The position numbers and the translations under genes were made by a program. Below the pieces are notes generated by a model. The model did not search any database, was not told the origin of the DNA, and worked only from the letters and a program-made list of their open reading frames with translations. From Penicillus capitatus (taxonomy: Eukaryota; Chlorophyta), in assembly GCA_965649825.1 (NCBI GenBank), contig OZ287695.1, positions 1,798,001-1,862,000 of the forward strand: a stretch of 64,000 nucleotides of DNA, read 5' to 3'. Below are positions 53,431 to 64,000 of the stretch, in pieces. Numbering within the stretch: position 1 is the first letter of the stretch; the number at the start of each line of letters is the position of its first letter.

Positions 53431-54947
53431 AAGAGGGAGTGGTGTTCACTGTTGCTAGCTGCAAAGCCAGCTTGGGATTCCTGCAGTCCCAGTGAGTAAA
53501 CGGGGATATGACCCTCGCTCGTGTGCGTATCATTGGCATCATGAGAAATGTAGACTTACTGTTAACGATGAATGACAGAAAGTTGTTGCGTTATTGATTG
53601 GCCCAACGAAATCTCCGTGGAAGAAAAGTCATGTTTCTGTGTGATGCACTTGAGTCTCTTCTCAATGTTTTGCATCTGGAGGATTTCAGGATCAGTGTGA
53701 TTCCCGAATAGATGTCTGCTTAATAACCAATACGCTCATGTGGAAGAAGGTTTTTCTCAGATGAGCATCAGCAAGCACGAGAGAGCTGGCGAATGAGAAA
53801 AGGGCTGCTTGGATGATGCGAGATTCGAAGGCAACGAACAGTAAGAAGTGTAAACAACCTACTTTTCTTGTACCTCGAGATCTGCTTTCGTGGAATGATG
53901 CCATTGTAAAAGACTTTCATTTTGCTTCTGCCAACAGAGATCGTTATGCTATATGGCAGCAGAGATGAGATAACGACGGCTGTGATTTTGATACGCGGTA
54001 GCTCAAGTTCACAAAAATGTGTGAACGTTTGTTTTCTTCTCTTTCATTCTACCTGGAGTGTGGCAATGTGAACAACGAACATTCTAAAAACTCGATCCTC
54101 CCAGACTCGATCCGAATTTTGCTCACCGGGCAAGATCCAGATGAGCACATAGGTAGCGCACGGATTTTGAGGTAGGACTGCCACTAAATAAAATCTCGCC
54201 GAGTAAAAAACATTAGGGCAGCATAGCCGACAAAGCTCGAGTTTCTTGCTTTGAACGGCAAGATGCCTTGTTTGGATTCGTATGAACGTCACAACATTAA
54301 CGTTGGACGCTGGAAAGATAGAATGGATAGCAAGAGAGTTTGTCATTTGTTGCCTACCTTTCCGTACATCGACCAAGGATGCATTCTCTCAGTCATCGGC
54401 GCCAACCTTATTGGATTGGGTTGAGCTTCACCAAAGGAACGAAAAGCTAAGTATCGCGTATGACGATTAGGAAGCCATCCTGCTCATACGAATGTTTACC
54501 AGATCAGACCGCGATCGTACGTTGGTTAGTTCATCTAATTAGTGCACCTGGCACAATACCCCCACTTCTAAGTATCCCCCCGAAAATATCGATGCTTCTC
54601 ATAACATGCTGTTACTCTTTACATTCCCCCAGTAATTATTCCTCTAAGTAATAAATAGAGCCCACTCATCAGACAGATACCATTAATCAGAACCACGGCG
54701 CGTGTCGCGAACTGATCATCGATGGAGTGGGTGCGTCACAGAGGCAGGTGGAGTGAATCGGATCTATTAATATAGTTCCTTCCACGTTGAGTAGAATCTG
54801 AAAGAGTCGACACAGCATAATAAGGGTGCGACGCATGACGTCGCCGCAGAAATCTATACAATGAGAAAGCATGAAACCTTCGTAAGGCATGCACTAATGA
54901 CAAGCAGGAAAATAAAATGGCAGACGGTGTCGTGCCGTTGTGGCATA
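53431..54947. other. No gene seen between M18 peptidase and peroxidase 1
   Basis: About 1.5 kb with only short, unconvincing frames and no recognised motif. It probably contains the 3' region of peroxidase 1 and the promoter of the aminopeptidase. Confidence 0.5.
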
Positions 54948-57900
54948 TTAGATCTGAAATACTGATGGTCTTGTCCCAAGTTCTTCAGCGGTAACGCCTG
55001 TCGTTCTCAAGATGATGTCGCGCAGCGTCACAGTGTTGTCAATGATGGACTGCACTCTCGGAATGCTTTCGACGAGAATGGGAGCGAATGTGAGACCCGT
55101 GTAGAAGAACCGATCGCCATCTCTGCAAACAGAACATACGTGAGATATACATGCAACGACGAGTGGAGAGAGAGGTACCTGGAACGTACGAACTGTTCGG
55201 CAACGATGGTACTGAATGTCTCTCCCAGTTGACCACCATTCACTTCAACCTCGACCATGCCACCGAAGAAGGAATCGACGATTTCCACATCTCCAAAGTA
55301 GACTTCCGATGCGAGATCTGCAAGATTTGGATCGGCCACGAATTCGGAGAAGCTGGTGTAGGGTGTCAGGCCAAAGAGCGCACGGATGTCGTTGAACTGT
55401 GGCAGACCCAAATCGCGAGCACGATTGATGTTGAAGGCCATGAGATCAAAGAGCGGAGGATCGACTGTGCCACTTGGGAAATCGACAACCAAGAAGGTAC
55501 GCAGTTCATCAACGATCTTGTTGTCGAGTTCCTTGCACAAATGCCACGCGCCACCTCTGACAAATGGGTCAATGCCGTCAGCGCCGAAGAGTTCTGGCGA
55601 GAAGAAGACATCTCTGACGGGGATGAGCTCCATATCTGCCGTTTCCTTTGGTCCTGGACCCAATCTGAGGACATTGGTTCCCACGAGGGAGTGTCCAAAG
55701 CGGAAGGCAGAGGTGGTGAAGATGGCAGTGACGGTGGCATCGATAGTCGGATCATAGACAAAGTCCAATGGACTTGGTGCCCCTGTTCCGAGCAGCAGTG
55801 GAAGCCACTCTGTGTACACAATGCATTGATACTCCGCAATGACGATGGCCCTTGCGATCTGGTACAGTGATTCATCATCGAAATTGGGGAAGGCGACGGC
55901 CAACTCTCTGGCCACTGAGTTGTGTTCTCTGAGGAAGAGGACGTGCATGGACTGCAGGAGGATCTGCTCATTGGATCTGGAATCTCCAGCCACAAAGAAT
56001 TCGCTGTCGGTGTTGGGACCGTTTTCCACGGTGGTGCCCAAGAATCCGTCTTCCAATGATCCAGGTCCATTGAACGGAGGGAACTCTCCAGGCGAGAGAG
56101 CCAATTCACCGTCAACGAAGGAACGGAGGAATCTTGCACGGATGAAGTCCACACCGTAGATCTGTGAGCCATCAAGGAAGGATGAGTGCAAGTTGAGCTG
56201 TGTCGGCACGGGGCTGTCTTCGACGAACTCCGCTCTCGTGAATTCAAGTTCGGGTCTTACGAAAAAGAAATCATCAGCTGGAACTTCGATGGGGAATGAG
56301 ATCTCAATCTCTGGCGTACGACCGAGTCTTCCGAACCCTGGCTGATCCGCATTGATCTGCGAGAGAGGGCTGAGACCGTAATCGTGATCAATGAACTGAG
56401 CGAAGGTGAAGAAGAGATCTGTCAATCCCTCGGGATTTTCCAGAACATCATCTCTGGCTGGCAAAAGAACGCATCCGGCTGGATCGAAGAGACGGTTGGT
56501 GTCTGCTCCGCAAGGATCTTCTTCAATGTCCAAGGATCGTTCACCTGAGCACTTGAGGCGGATATCGATGTCGCAGGTTGGAGATCTGTACTCAAAGACG
56601 AGATCCTCACAGGGATTCGTGCCGAATCCAGAAAACGGGACAACCGTTGTTGTGCCATCAGCGGCGACAATCTCGACAGAGTCAAGGATGTTGACAGTGA
56701 TGGTGGTCTCTCCAACCGTCGCCGTGGCAACTTCACCTGCTAGTGAAGCAGCATTCCCTTCAAGAACACTGATACCAGGACCTATCATACACAGCCATGA
56801 TCACAATAGGGACTCCCGCGGCGTCGGCGCTCACTTGTGGTGAAGAGGTTGTTGCTGATGAATCGGGGACTGATATCTGTGGGTCCTGCAGGGATGGATG
56901 GATCTCCACCCGGATAGGCTGGATCGGTGCCTCCCAATCTCGCCAGTCCCATCGCTGCCGATGCCCTTTCTGGATCCTCCAAGTTGTTGCAGTCTCCCTC
57001 GATCGTCCTGATATTCAGCGCAGAGGTGCAGAGGTTTCCGAATTCGGCCTCAAGACTCGTCAAGATCTCGAAGAAAAGTGCCTCAATCGAACGGATGGCG
57101 ATAAGGATGTCTCCGCCGATGGCAGTGATGTCACCAACAGTCGCGGGTCCCCAGCCGAGTTCAATGTTGTTGGCGCCTGGGGTGAAGCCAACGGTACGTA
57201 CTTGGACATACAGTTCGGTGCCAGTGAAATCGAATCCAGGGAAGATATCGGGAGAGACCTCTGTGAACTCGTAGACGATGTAGAGGAACTCATCCGACCT
57301 TGCAATTTCCGTGAGAATGGCTACATCACCGCTTCTGGATGTCAGAGAGACGAAGTTGGCCCCGGCGGCATCAACGCCACTTGTGACAGTTGCACGTCCC
57401 ACCAGTCCGATGGCAAAGACGCCTCCCAGATCGAGTTCGTCGAAGAGGAAGACCGGGTCTGGCTCGGCTACGTCAGTGGCGACAATGGTAAGCCATATGC
57501 CGTCTGGACGAGGAAGGGTCGCTTCTGGAAGGACGGTGAGAGGCACGTCTTCTGTTCCTGCTGCGATGGCCTCGGCTGTCGCCTCAGCTACCGGATCGGC
57601 ACCGGCGACCGGGGTAATCAACGAGAAGCCAGGGGATGAGGTCGCAACAACATCGCCTTTACCAAACACATAGTCATGCGCGTTTTTTGCGCCGGCGACC
57701 TTACTTTCTGAAGACGCAGACGCGGAAACGACCGTTTCGCCGTTGACGATGGCCTCCGCCGTTGCTATCGTCGATCCGTTGCCTGACACCGAGACGCCCA
57801 CCCCTCCGTCAATGGAGACGGGTCCATCTGTAGTCGCACTGAAATCCAAGGTCGCCGCACCGGTACCAGGAACTGCGACGGCGAGGGCGCTGCAAAAGTT

Positions 57901-58044
57901 TTGAAAGTCGATGTCCGATATATCAACGGCAGCCGTAGCAAAGCCGACCGCCACTGCGCTACACGGCGCAAAGGCCCGCGCCACTGCCTCCGTCGAGACA
58001 GCGAAGGACAACAGGAGCACTGGAAGTACTGCGAGTAGAGACAT
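54948..58044 (-). CDS. Secreted animal-type haem peroxidase 1
   Basis: Three exons, 58044-56835, 56781-55179 and 55122-54948, give 995 residues. It starts with a signal peptide (MSLLAVLPVLLLSFAVSTEA). The next 300 or so residues are Ala/Ser/Val-rich and of unknown function. The peroxidasin-like region begins with IEGDCNNLEDPERASAAMG. Key sites: FAQFIDHDYG (covalent-haem Asp and distal His), DGSQIYG, AFRFGHSLVG (catalytic Arg and proximal His), FNINRARDLGLPQFND and the end RPSVFQI. All catalytic positions look intact, so an active extracellular peroxidase is likely. The first Met in frame lies at 58107, but 58044 gives the better signal peptide. Tandem paralogue of peroxidase 2 downstream in coordinates, same strand. 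Confidence 0.88.
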
Positions 58045-58107
58045 GGGAAAGTTACGTTGGACTCGACTTTGGACACCTAGACACATGCATGGCGTTTCCT
58101 CCGTCAA

Positions 58108-59699
58108 CTGACCATCCGAGGCACTAGGTTACCTTTCTTGACCATTGAAGAAGTTACAAAATGAACTTTTACGTTGAGGCGAGAAACGCGCTCACTTATA
58201 TACCACAGAATGAAGCTCGTATGAAGACATGACGTGATATGAGATATAACGAGGAGGAAACGAACGGTGAGGTTCAAGTGAGGAAGTTATACAGGTACGC
58301 TTCGGGGTAGCTGCCGCGGTGCATTTTAAGTTCACATGGACATTGGGTGAACAGCGACCATAGAAATAAAGGCAGGACGCGGAGTTAACCCCTCCCTGCG
58401 GTTTCATGACTCTTGGCTTTTCATCCCTTTCCTGCCTTACAGTGCAAATTCTAAACTTAAAGCGCCTCCTGCAGCGGTGTGTTGAGGTGACGTTTGGTGG
58501 AACGTGACCGCTGGCTGAGAAAACTGATCTTCACAGACACCGCGTCTAGCTTCGCCTAGAAACACGCTTTCACTTTCGCCGAGGCGCGCGTAGAAAAGGC
58601 AGCTGACGTGGTTCCTACGATTTTCCAGATCTCTCACAGCTGGCTTTCGCTTTGCTGCCTTCTAGATGTTGCATCGGTGGCCTAGCCAGCGATGCCTTGG
58701 AGGTAGTCATTAATGGCATTTCAGAGCACGGTGTCTAGATGTCCAGCGAGGCATAATTCGGCTTGTGCCGTGTCTCAAGGCGTCTTAATCCTCGGCCTTG
58801 TCTTCGCGAAAAGGCTTCTTCGATTTTTACGGCGGTTGCCGAGAACAGGCGTAAACCGCTGTCACGCTTTGGGCTCCCTTAAGTAGAGCTGCGCGATCTT
58901 TAAGCGTTTCTCTTTCTCCGGCGCGCCATGGCGCTTCCTTGGTCGGCAGTTTTCTTCGGTATGAGGAAAATTCGCATGTGTGGACGGAAAGACAGGAAGG
59001 CGACTGCATGAGAACGTACCATGCTGAGTCAGATGCCTCGACGCATGGAGGTGTCTATCAACACCGAACGCCCAAACTCACGTCCGAACAGGCAGTAAAG
59101 ACGCGTTCTCCCGTCGAAGCGCCTTCTCCTGTCCGATCGCGTCGCTCGTTAACCCTCAATCAAATCCGTTTCCCGTCGAAGGACCTACCTCGCACGAGGC
59201 ATCCATCACTCGACCACAAGATTCTGAAAAAAAAGCACGCGCGGGCTATTATCGTCTGCGTTTTCGGTTGTCTAGAAACGAGAGTGCACGAGACAGCCTA
59301 TGGCTTTAACAACCAAAGAGTCGGACAGACATCACAAGACACCGAGATTCATGTCTGTCCTCTTCTCTCCCATACAATCACACAGACCTCGCATAGCGGC
59401 GGCATAAGATAAGCAAGACACCAGCCATATAGCTGCATCTTTGTTGCAGTCGCCAAAAGCCGTGATCTCATGCAGCTGATCACACACATGTGTCAACGGG
59501 GGCGGATAATGATTATTTCTCTATCAGAATCCTTCCCTAAACGTTTCATAATATGTAAATCAGAAAAGCTGTTTGAACGGCGAATAATAATGCGAACAAA
59601 TCAACGAGAGACGAGTCGCGTATCTAAAATGTGATGTGGCGTGTGAAAAAATAGGACGGATTCGATTATTGGACTTGACGTAAGGCGGAAGTACAGGCG
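58108..59699. other. Intergenic region between the two peroxidase genes
   Basis: A 1.6-kb spacer. A plus-strand frame at 58,939-59,412 is open for 157 codons but basic and without motif; I do not support it. No repeat found. It presumably holds the peroxidase 1 promoter and the end of peroxidase 2. Confidence 0.5.
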
Positions 59700-62623
59700 T
59701 TAGACTTTGAAGACAGAAGGCCTTGGCCCGAGCTCTTCAACCGTCATCTCGCTGTTGCGTGTGAGTATCTCAGTAAGTTTGACTTTTCCAGTCATGATCG
59801 CTGTGATTCTTGGGTATTTCTCCACCAGGACTGGATCCCATTTTAGTCCCTTGAAAAAGAAGCGATCGCCATCTCTGATACTGCAGAACTGTTTTTGGAT
59901 GATCGTATGGAATGTTTCTCCGAGGAGCGATCCTGGAAGGGGCTCTTCGGCAAACCCACCGTAAAGGGAATCGCATTGATCCACATCGCCTTCGTACACA
60001 TCATCTGAAACGGCAGCCAAGTGGTCGTCTTGGATGAAATCTGAAAAACTGTCATAAGCTTGAAGGCCGAAGAGCTCTCTCATATCATTGAACATGGGAA
60101 GTCCCATGTCTCGACCACGTTGAATGTTGAGTGAGACTAGATCCATATGTCCCTTGTCTTCTTCGTCTTCTATAAAAAGAAAATTGCGCAATTCGCTCAC
60201 GACCTTGACATCGACTTCTTTGCAGCGATGCCAAGCACTCCCACGTAGATAATCATCAATTCCTTCATCTTGCACCACCTCCGGTTTGAAAAAGAGATGT
60301 CTGAGCGGGACACGTTCAAGAGTGGCATTCACTCTGGGTCCGGGGCCCAATTTCCAGAGATAACTACCGACCATGGTGTGTCCGACTCTGAAAGCGGATG
60401 TCGAAAAGACGGCCATGATTGAGCTATCCGCCATGGAATCGTACACGTATTCAGTTGAGGAGCAAACGCCTTCGCCCAACAAGAGCGGCAACCATTCGTC
60501 ATAGAGAATACTCTGATACTCGGCAATGCAAATGGCCCGTGCTGTCTGGTAGACTTCTTCGTCGGACCAATCAGGAAAGAGTGCCGTGAGCTCGTCGCAG
60601 ACGAGATTGTGCTCGCGTATCCAGACAATGTGCATGGCCAAGAGCAAGGTCTGTTCGTTACCACGGATGTCGCCCACGGCAAAGAACTTGTCCTCGGCGT
60701 CGGGTGCGTTATCGATTTTGGCCCCCAGTGCTCCTGGTCCTTCGATCTTGTTGTAAGGGGGTAGATTTCCTTCGGACACTTTGAGTCTGCCTCCACTGTA
60801 TGTACGTAGAGCGCGTGCTCGAAGGTAATCCACACCGTAAACTTGCCCAAGATCTGCGTAGGCGGAATGCTGATTCTCATGGAGACCAAGGCGGCGATCA
60901 TTTAGCAGTGTTGTACGCTCGAACTCCAGTTCGTCTTCCTTCATAAAGAAATCATTCTCCGGTACATCGATTGGGAGCTCCTCTGTCGTCCCCGGGCGGC
61001 TGATCTTCGAAAACCCTGGCTGTTTTTTATCGGCCAATTGAGTAACGGGGGTCAATCCAATGTCGTGATCGACAAACTGTCCAAATGTCCAGAACAGATC
61101 TGTCAGATTCTTGCTGTTTGCCAGGACGTCATCCTCGCCAGGTCCAATGGTGCACGCGAGTGGATGGAAAAAGAGATTTCCTTTGCTGCCACAGGGATCT
61201 TCTTGGAGCAACAGACCAGACGCGCCGTGACAGGTGAGCACCAAATCCAGTTGACAGGAAGCTCCTGTAAAACGCAGCTCCAGTGATTTATCTGGCAGAG
61301 CAGCGTAGCCATCCCATTCCAGTTCCAGTAGCTCATCCCCCCTTTTCAGTGTTGCCGAGTCGAAGGGACACACAAGCCAGGTGCCGTCCGCCTCCTTTGC
61401 TCTCACACAGTCTCCCTTGAGTTTTTCGGCATTGGCTTCCAGAATGGCGATTCCGGGACTGTGCGCGAAGAGTTTATTGCTGATTTCTCTAGGACTGATG
61501 TGAACAGGGCCAGAAGGCTTCGTGGGATCTCCGTTTGGAAACGAAGGATCCATTCCACCCAGGCGCAGCAAAGCGTGTCCAGCAGCACCTCTCCGAGGAT
61601 CGCCGAGGTTGTTGCAATCACCCTCAATGCTACGAACATTCTTACCAGTGGCACAGGATACCCCAAACCTCTTCTCCATATTCTCCAACTGCAGCACAGA
61701 AATGCATCGCAATGCTCTTCTCTGCAGGATACACGCACCCATTCCTGTCCGAGCGACCCAACGAGGAGCACAGCCACGGCAGAGGGGCCATCGACTGGTC
61801 CTTTCCAGCCAAATGTAATAACCGTCGTATCATCCGGTGTCGGGATAAATTGAAGGAACAACTCCGATCCGGATATGTCGATTCCGGGGAAGACATCGGT
61901 CGTGTGAGATTCGATGGTGACACGATGATAGTTCTTCTTATTATTGGTTTCTGTTACCACAAACGTAATCTGCTCATCGTTGTGCAGCTTCACGAGCCAT
62001 TTCTTCCCTTTACTGTCCAGCGATTTTAAATCCTTCCCAAATCTGTCTAACCCATAGAGCAGGCAGTTTCTAAACAGCAGCCATCGCATCCCGTCCAGTG
62101 GGAAAACAATCGCACCCGAAGTTGCGCATGATAAACCATGCCTCATGTGCCGTCTCTTCGATCTTGGCGTCTATGAGGACAGCCCATGATCCAGCTGGAC
62201 GCATGTCTGTCGCAATAGTGATAGATGCATCGCCCTCCTCGTCGTCTCCTCCAGGAACGCGAAACGGAAGGTTCGCTCTTACTCTTCGCTCTCCCGTAGT
62301 GCTGGTCGTCGTAGCTGCAGACAGCGACGGGTGAACAACGATAGACACAATCAGGCTTCAAAGATCGCGCGCTCACTGGTCGTGGTGGAGTCGATAGAGG
62401 TTGTTGTTGTTGTCGTGGACGAAACAAAAGCAGCAACGTCTGCGTCGTCGCATCCTTCCCCAAACACAGATTCACCAACAATTCTATCTTCGAGTCCCGC
62501 TCGAATGACAACGCTGCTCTCGGCAACGGAGCATCGTATCTGCGGCGCGGCCAATGCGCATGACAGAAAGCCAAACGCTAAAACGAGCGCCGCCCAGCGA
62601 GGGACGCAGCGCGTTAACTCCAT
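59700..62623 (-). CDS. Secreted animal-type haem peroxidase 2
   Basis: Four exons, 62623-62377, 62314-62116, 62069-61739 and 61688-59700, give 921 residues. The signal peptide is MELTRCVPRWAALVLAFGFL followed by SCALA. A Thr-rich stretch (STTTTTTSIDSTTT) and a roughly 200-residue N-terminal region containing DVFPGIDISGSELFLQ follow; peroxidase 1 has the matching DIFPGFDFTGTELYVQ, so this is a shared N-terminal domain. The peroxidase part shows RSIEGDCNNLGDPRRGAAG, GQFVDHDIG, ADLGQVYG, AFRVGHTMVGS, LNIQRGRDMGLPMFND and the end RPSVFKV. Active-site residues are present. It clearly arose by duplication with peroxidase 1, then diverged strongly. Confidence 0.88.
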
Positions 62624-62891
62624 GCGAAATGCGGCGAGGAGAAATGGATATCTTTTAAGAGGGGTTGTGAGAGGCCTGTCTATGGCCCTTGGTATAATCA
62701 CTGTTCACGAGAATAAAGCTGACACCGTCAGAGCAATTCAGAAACCAGTACAGCAGTGCTAATTTTATAGCAGAAGGAAGAACAAAGGGAAGAACGCGAT
62801 GGTGAAGATCAGCGTCGTTCGTGCAGTTGAGGTAGCCGTCGCTTCAGCCGTCACACGTGGCACGTATTGAATCCTATCAGACGCGGGCGCC

Positions 62892-64000
62892 ATGCAGCCC
62901 GTCGGAATTCCGGCGTCGGGTCGCAGGGCTGGATGCCATCCGCACAAACAAACACGTCGCAGAAAAACCGTGAGCGGCACCTGAAAAGACGTCGCTGTCT
63001 CAGAGATCTCTCCTAGGCCTTAAGAGTCAGAGCCGAAGCGCGTCGCTTTGGAAATGGAGGCCGTAGCCTGAATGGCGTCAACATCGCTCCAAACGGCAAG
63101 CCCATTTTGAGTCTGCCTGGATGGGAAGATAAGAACGGGCACATCTCGACCATGCCCTTGACTTTGACGTCCATGCCTCAATTTCCCCTCAGCAAACTGA
63201 AACTCTTTTCGGGATCGGCCAATCCCGTTGCGCGCCGACCTCGTTTCTACCTCGTGTATGAGATGCATCCCTTGTAGAGTCTCTCTCAAGAGGTGGCGCA
63301 TTATCTGGGAATGAATTTGGGGGCGATCAAGACCAAGAGATTTGCAGATGGGGAGATCTATGTTCAAGTACAGGAGTCCATTCGCGGCTGCGATGTCTTT
63401 TTGATCCAACCCACCTGTCCTCCTGTCAACGATCATCTCATGGAACTGCTGGTCATGATCGACGCCTGTCGTCGTGCCTCGGCCCGTACCATCACACCTG
63501 TGATTCCTTACTATGGGTCTGTGCTCATGAACCTGCGTCGAATGGAGGCGGCGAGATGGTGATAGGTATGCACGGGCGGATCGGAAGAATCTCGGACGAG
63601 AATCTATCGCTGCTAAACTGACGGCGAATCTGCTGACAGAGGCGGGGGCACATCGCGTGTTGGCTGTCGATTTGCACTCCGGCCAATGCATTGGGTATTT
63701 TGATATTCCTGTGGATCACGTTTATGGAGATGTTGTCCTGTTGGACTACCTCGCGTCCAAACGCATCACCAACGGCACCTCCCTTGCACCAGAGATCCTC
63801 TGCCTTTGAAGAGAGATTTGTGTTCAGGCGATCTGGTGGTGGTGTCTCCAGACGTGGGCGGTGTGGCGCGAGCTCGTGCCTTTGCCAAGAAACTCAATGA
63901 CGCCCCACTAGCCATCGTCGATAAGAGAAGGCGCGCATCCATGCTCCGAGGCATGATCCAGAATGCGTTTGTGTGTGCAGGTCTGCGCACAATGTGTCCA
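62892..64000 (+). CDS. PRS: Ribose-phosphate pyrophosphokinase (PRPP synthetase), plant type, 5' part
   Basis: Partial at the window end. Exons: 62892-62969, 63017-63226, 63278-63516, 63566-63774, 63828-63930 and 63981 onward. The first 80 residues are basic and low in similarity and could target the protein to the plastid. The enzyme starts at KLFSGSANP and shows [103 protein letters not shown] and [11 protein letters not shown]. These match plant class I synthetases closely. It makes PRPP from ribose 5-phosphate and ATP for nucleotides, His and Trp. Two successive introns (63775-63827 and 63931-63980) have GC donors. The start is 268 bp from the divergent peroxidase 2 start. Confidence 0.9.

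Noticed and set aside
55151-57673. Long plus-strand frames opposite peroxidase 1
   Set aside because: Shadows of the minus-strand gene, whose catalytic motifs and exon joins are clear.
58939-59412. 157-codon plus-strand frame between the peroxidases
   Set aside because: Basic, low-information sequence without motif or splice structure; likely chance.

Overview
This window is nuclear DNA from a eukaryotic microbe, most likely a plastid-bearing alga. Genes are split by very small introns, mostly 45-56 nt. Several products match the plastid-targeted forms of their families: a plant-plastid-like YgfZ/IBA57 folate-binding protein, uroporphyrinogen decarboxylase with a transit-like N-terminus, an HCF107/MBB1-like RNA-TPR protein and a plant-type PRPP synthetase. 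The exact lineage cannot be read from the sequence. Nothing looks bacterial, and I see no CRISPR array, rRNA or tRNA.

The left half (1-33 kb) is gene-poor and repeat-rich. It holds the YgfZ/IBA57-like gene (6.8-8.3 kb, minus) and a frameshifted serpin (8.8-10.1 kb, minus). It also holds two direct copies of a large composite repeat, copy A at about 10.2-19.7 kb and copy B at about 24.7-32.8 kb. Decayed related segments lie in the first 5 kb. Each full copy carries a two-exon gene for an unrecognised proline-rich protein and ends in a pyrimidine-rich module. That module also occurs twice near 3-4.5 kb and has a hairpin whose stem shows compensatory changes. Copy A alone contains the C-terminal part of an RFC1-like clamp-loader gene. 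Between the copies is a small complete gene for a circularly permuted papain-fold-like protein (22.1-22.7 kb).

The right half (33-64 kb) is compact and ordinary in content: separase (plus), a short kinesin (minus), plastid-type UROD (minus), the RNA-TPR protein (plus), a WDR18/Ipi3-like WD40 protein (minus), a CHD3/Mi-2/PICKLE-type remodeler (minus), M18 aspartyl aminopeptidase (minus), two tandem secreted animal-type haem peroxidases (minus), and the start of a PRPP synthetase (plus) running off the end. UROD and the RNA-TPR gene start only 45 bp apart on opposite strands. The RNA-TPR and WDR18 genes overlap tail to tail.

Exon joins were worked out by hand from reading frame and family conservation. 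In seven multi-exon genes with a complete model here the summed exon length is a multiple of three. Of 44 donors mapped, five are GC instead of GT, and twelve have C at position +3. That is the most unusual gene-structure feature of the window.
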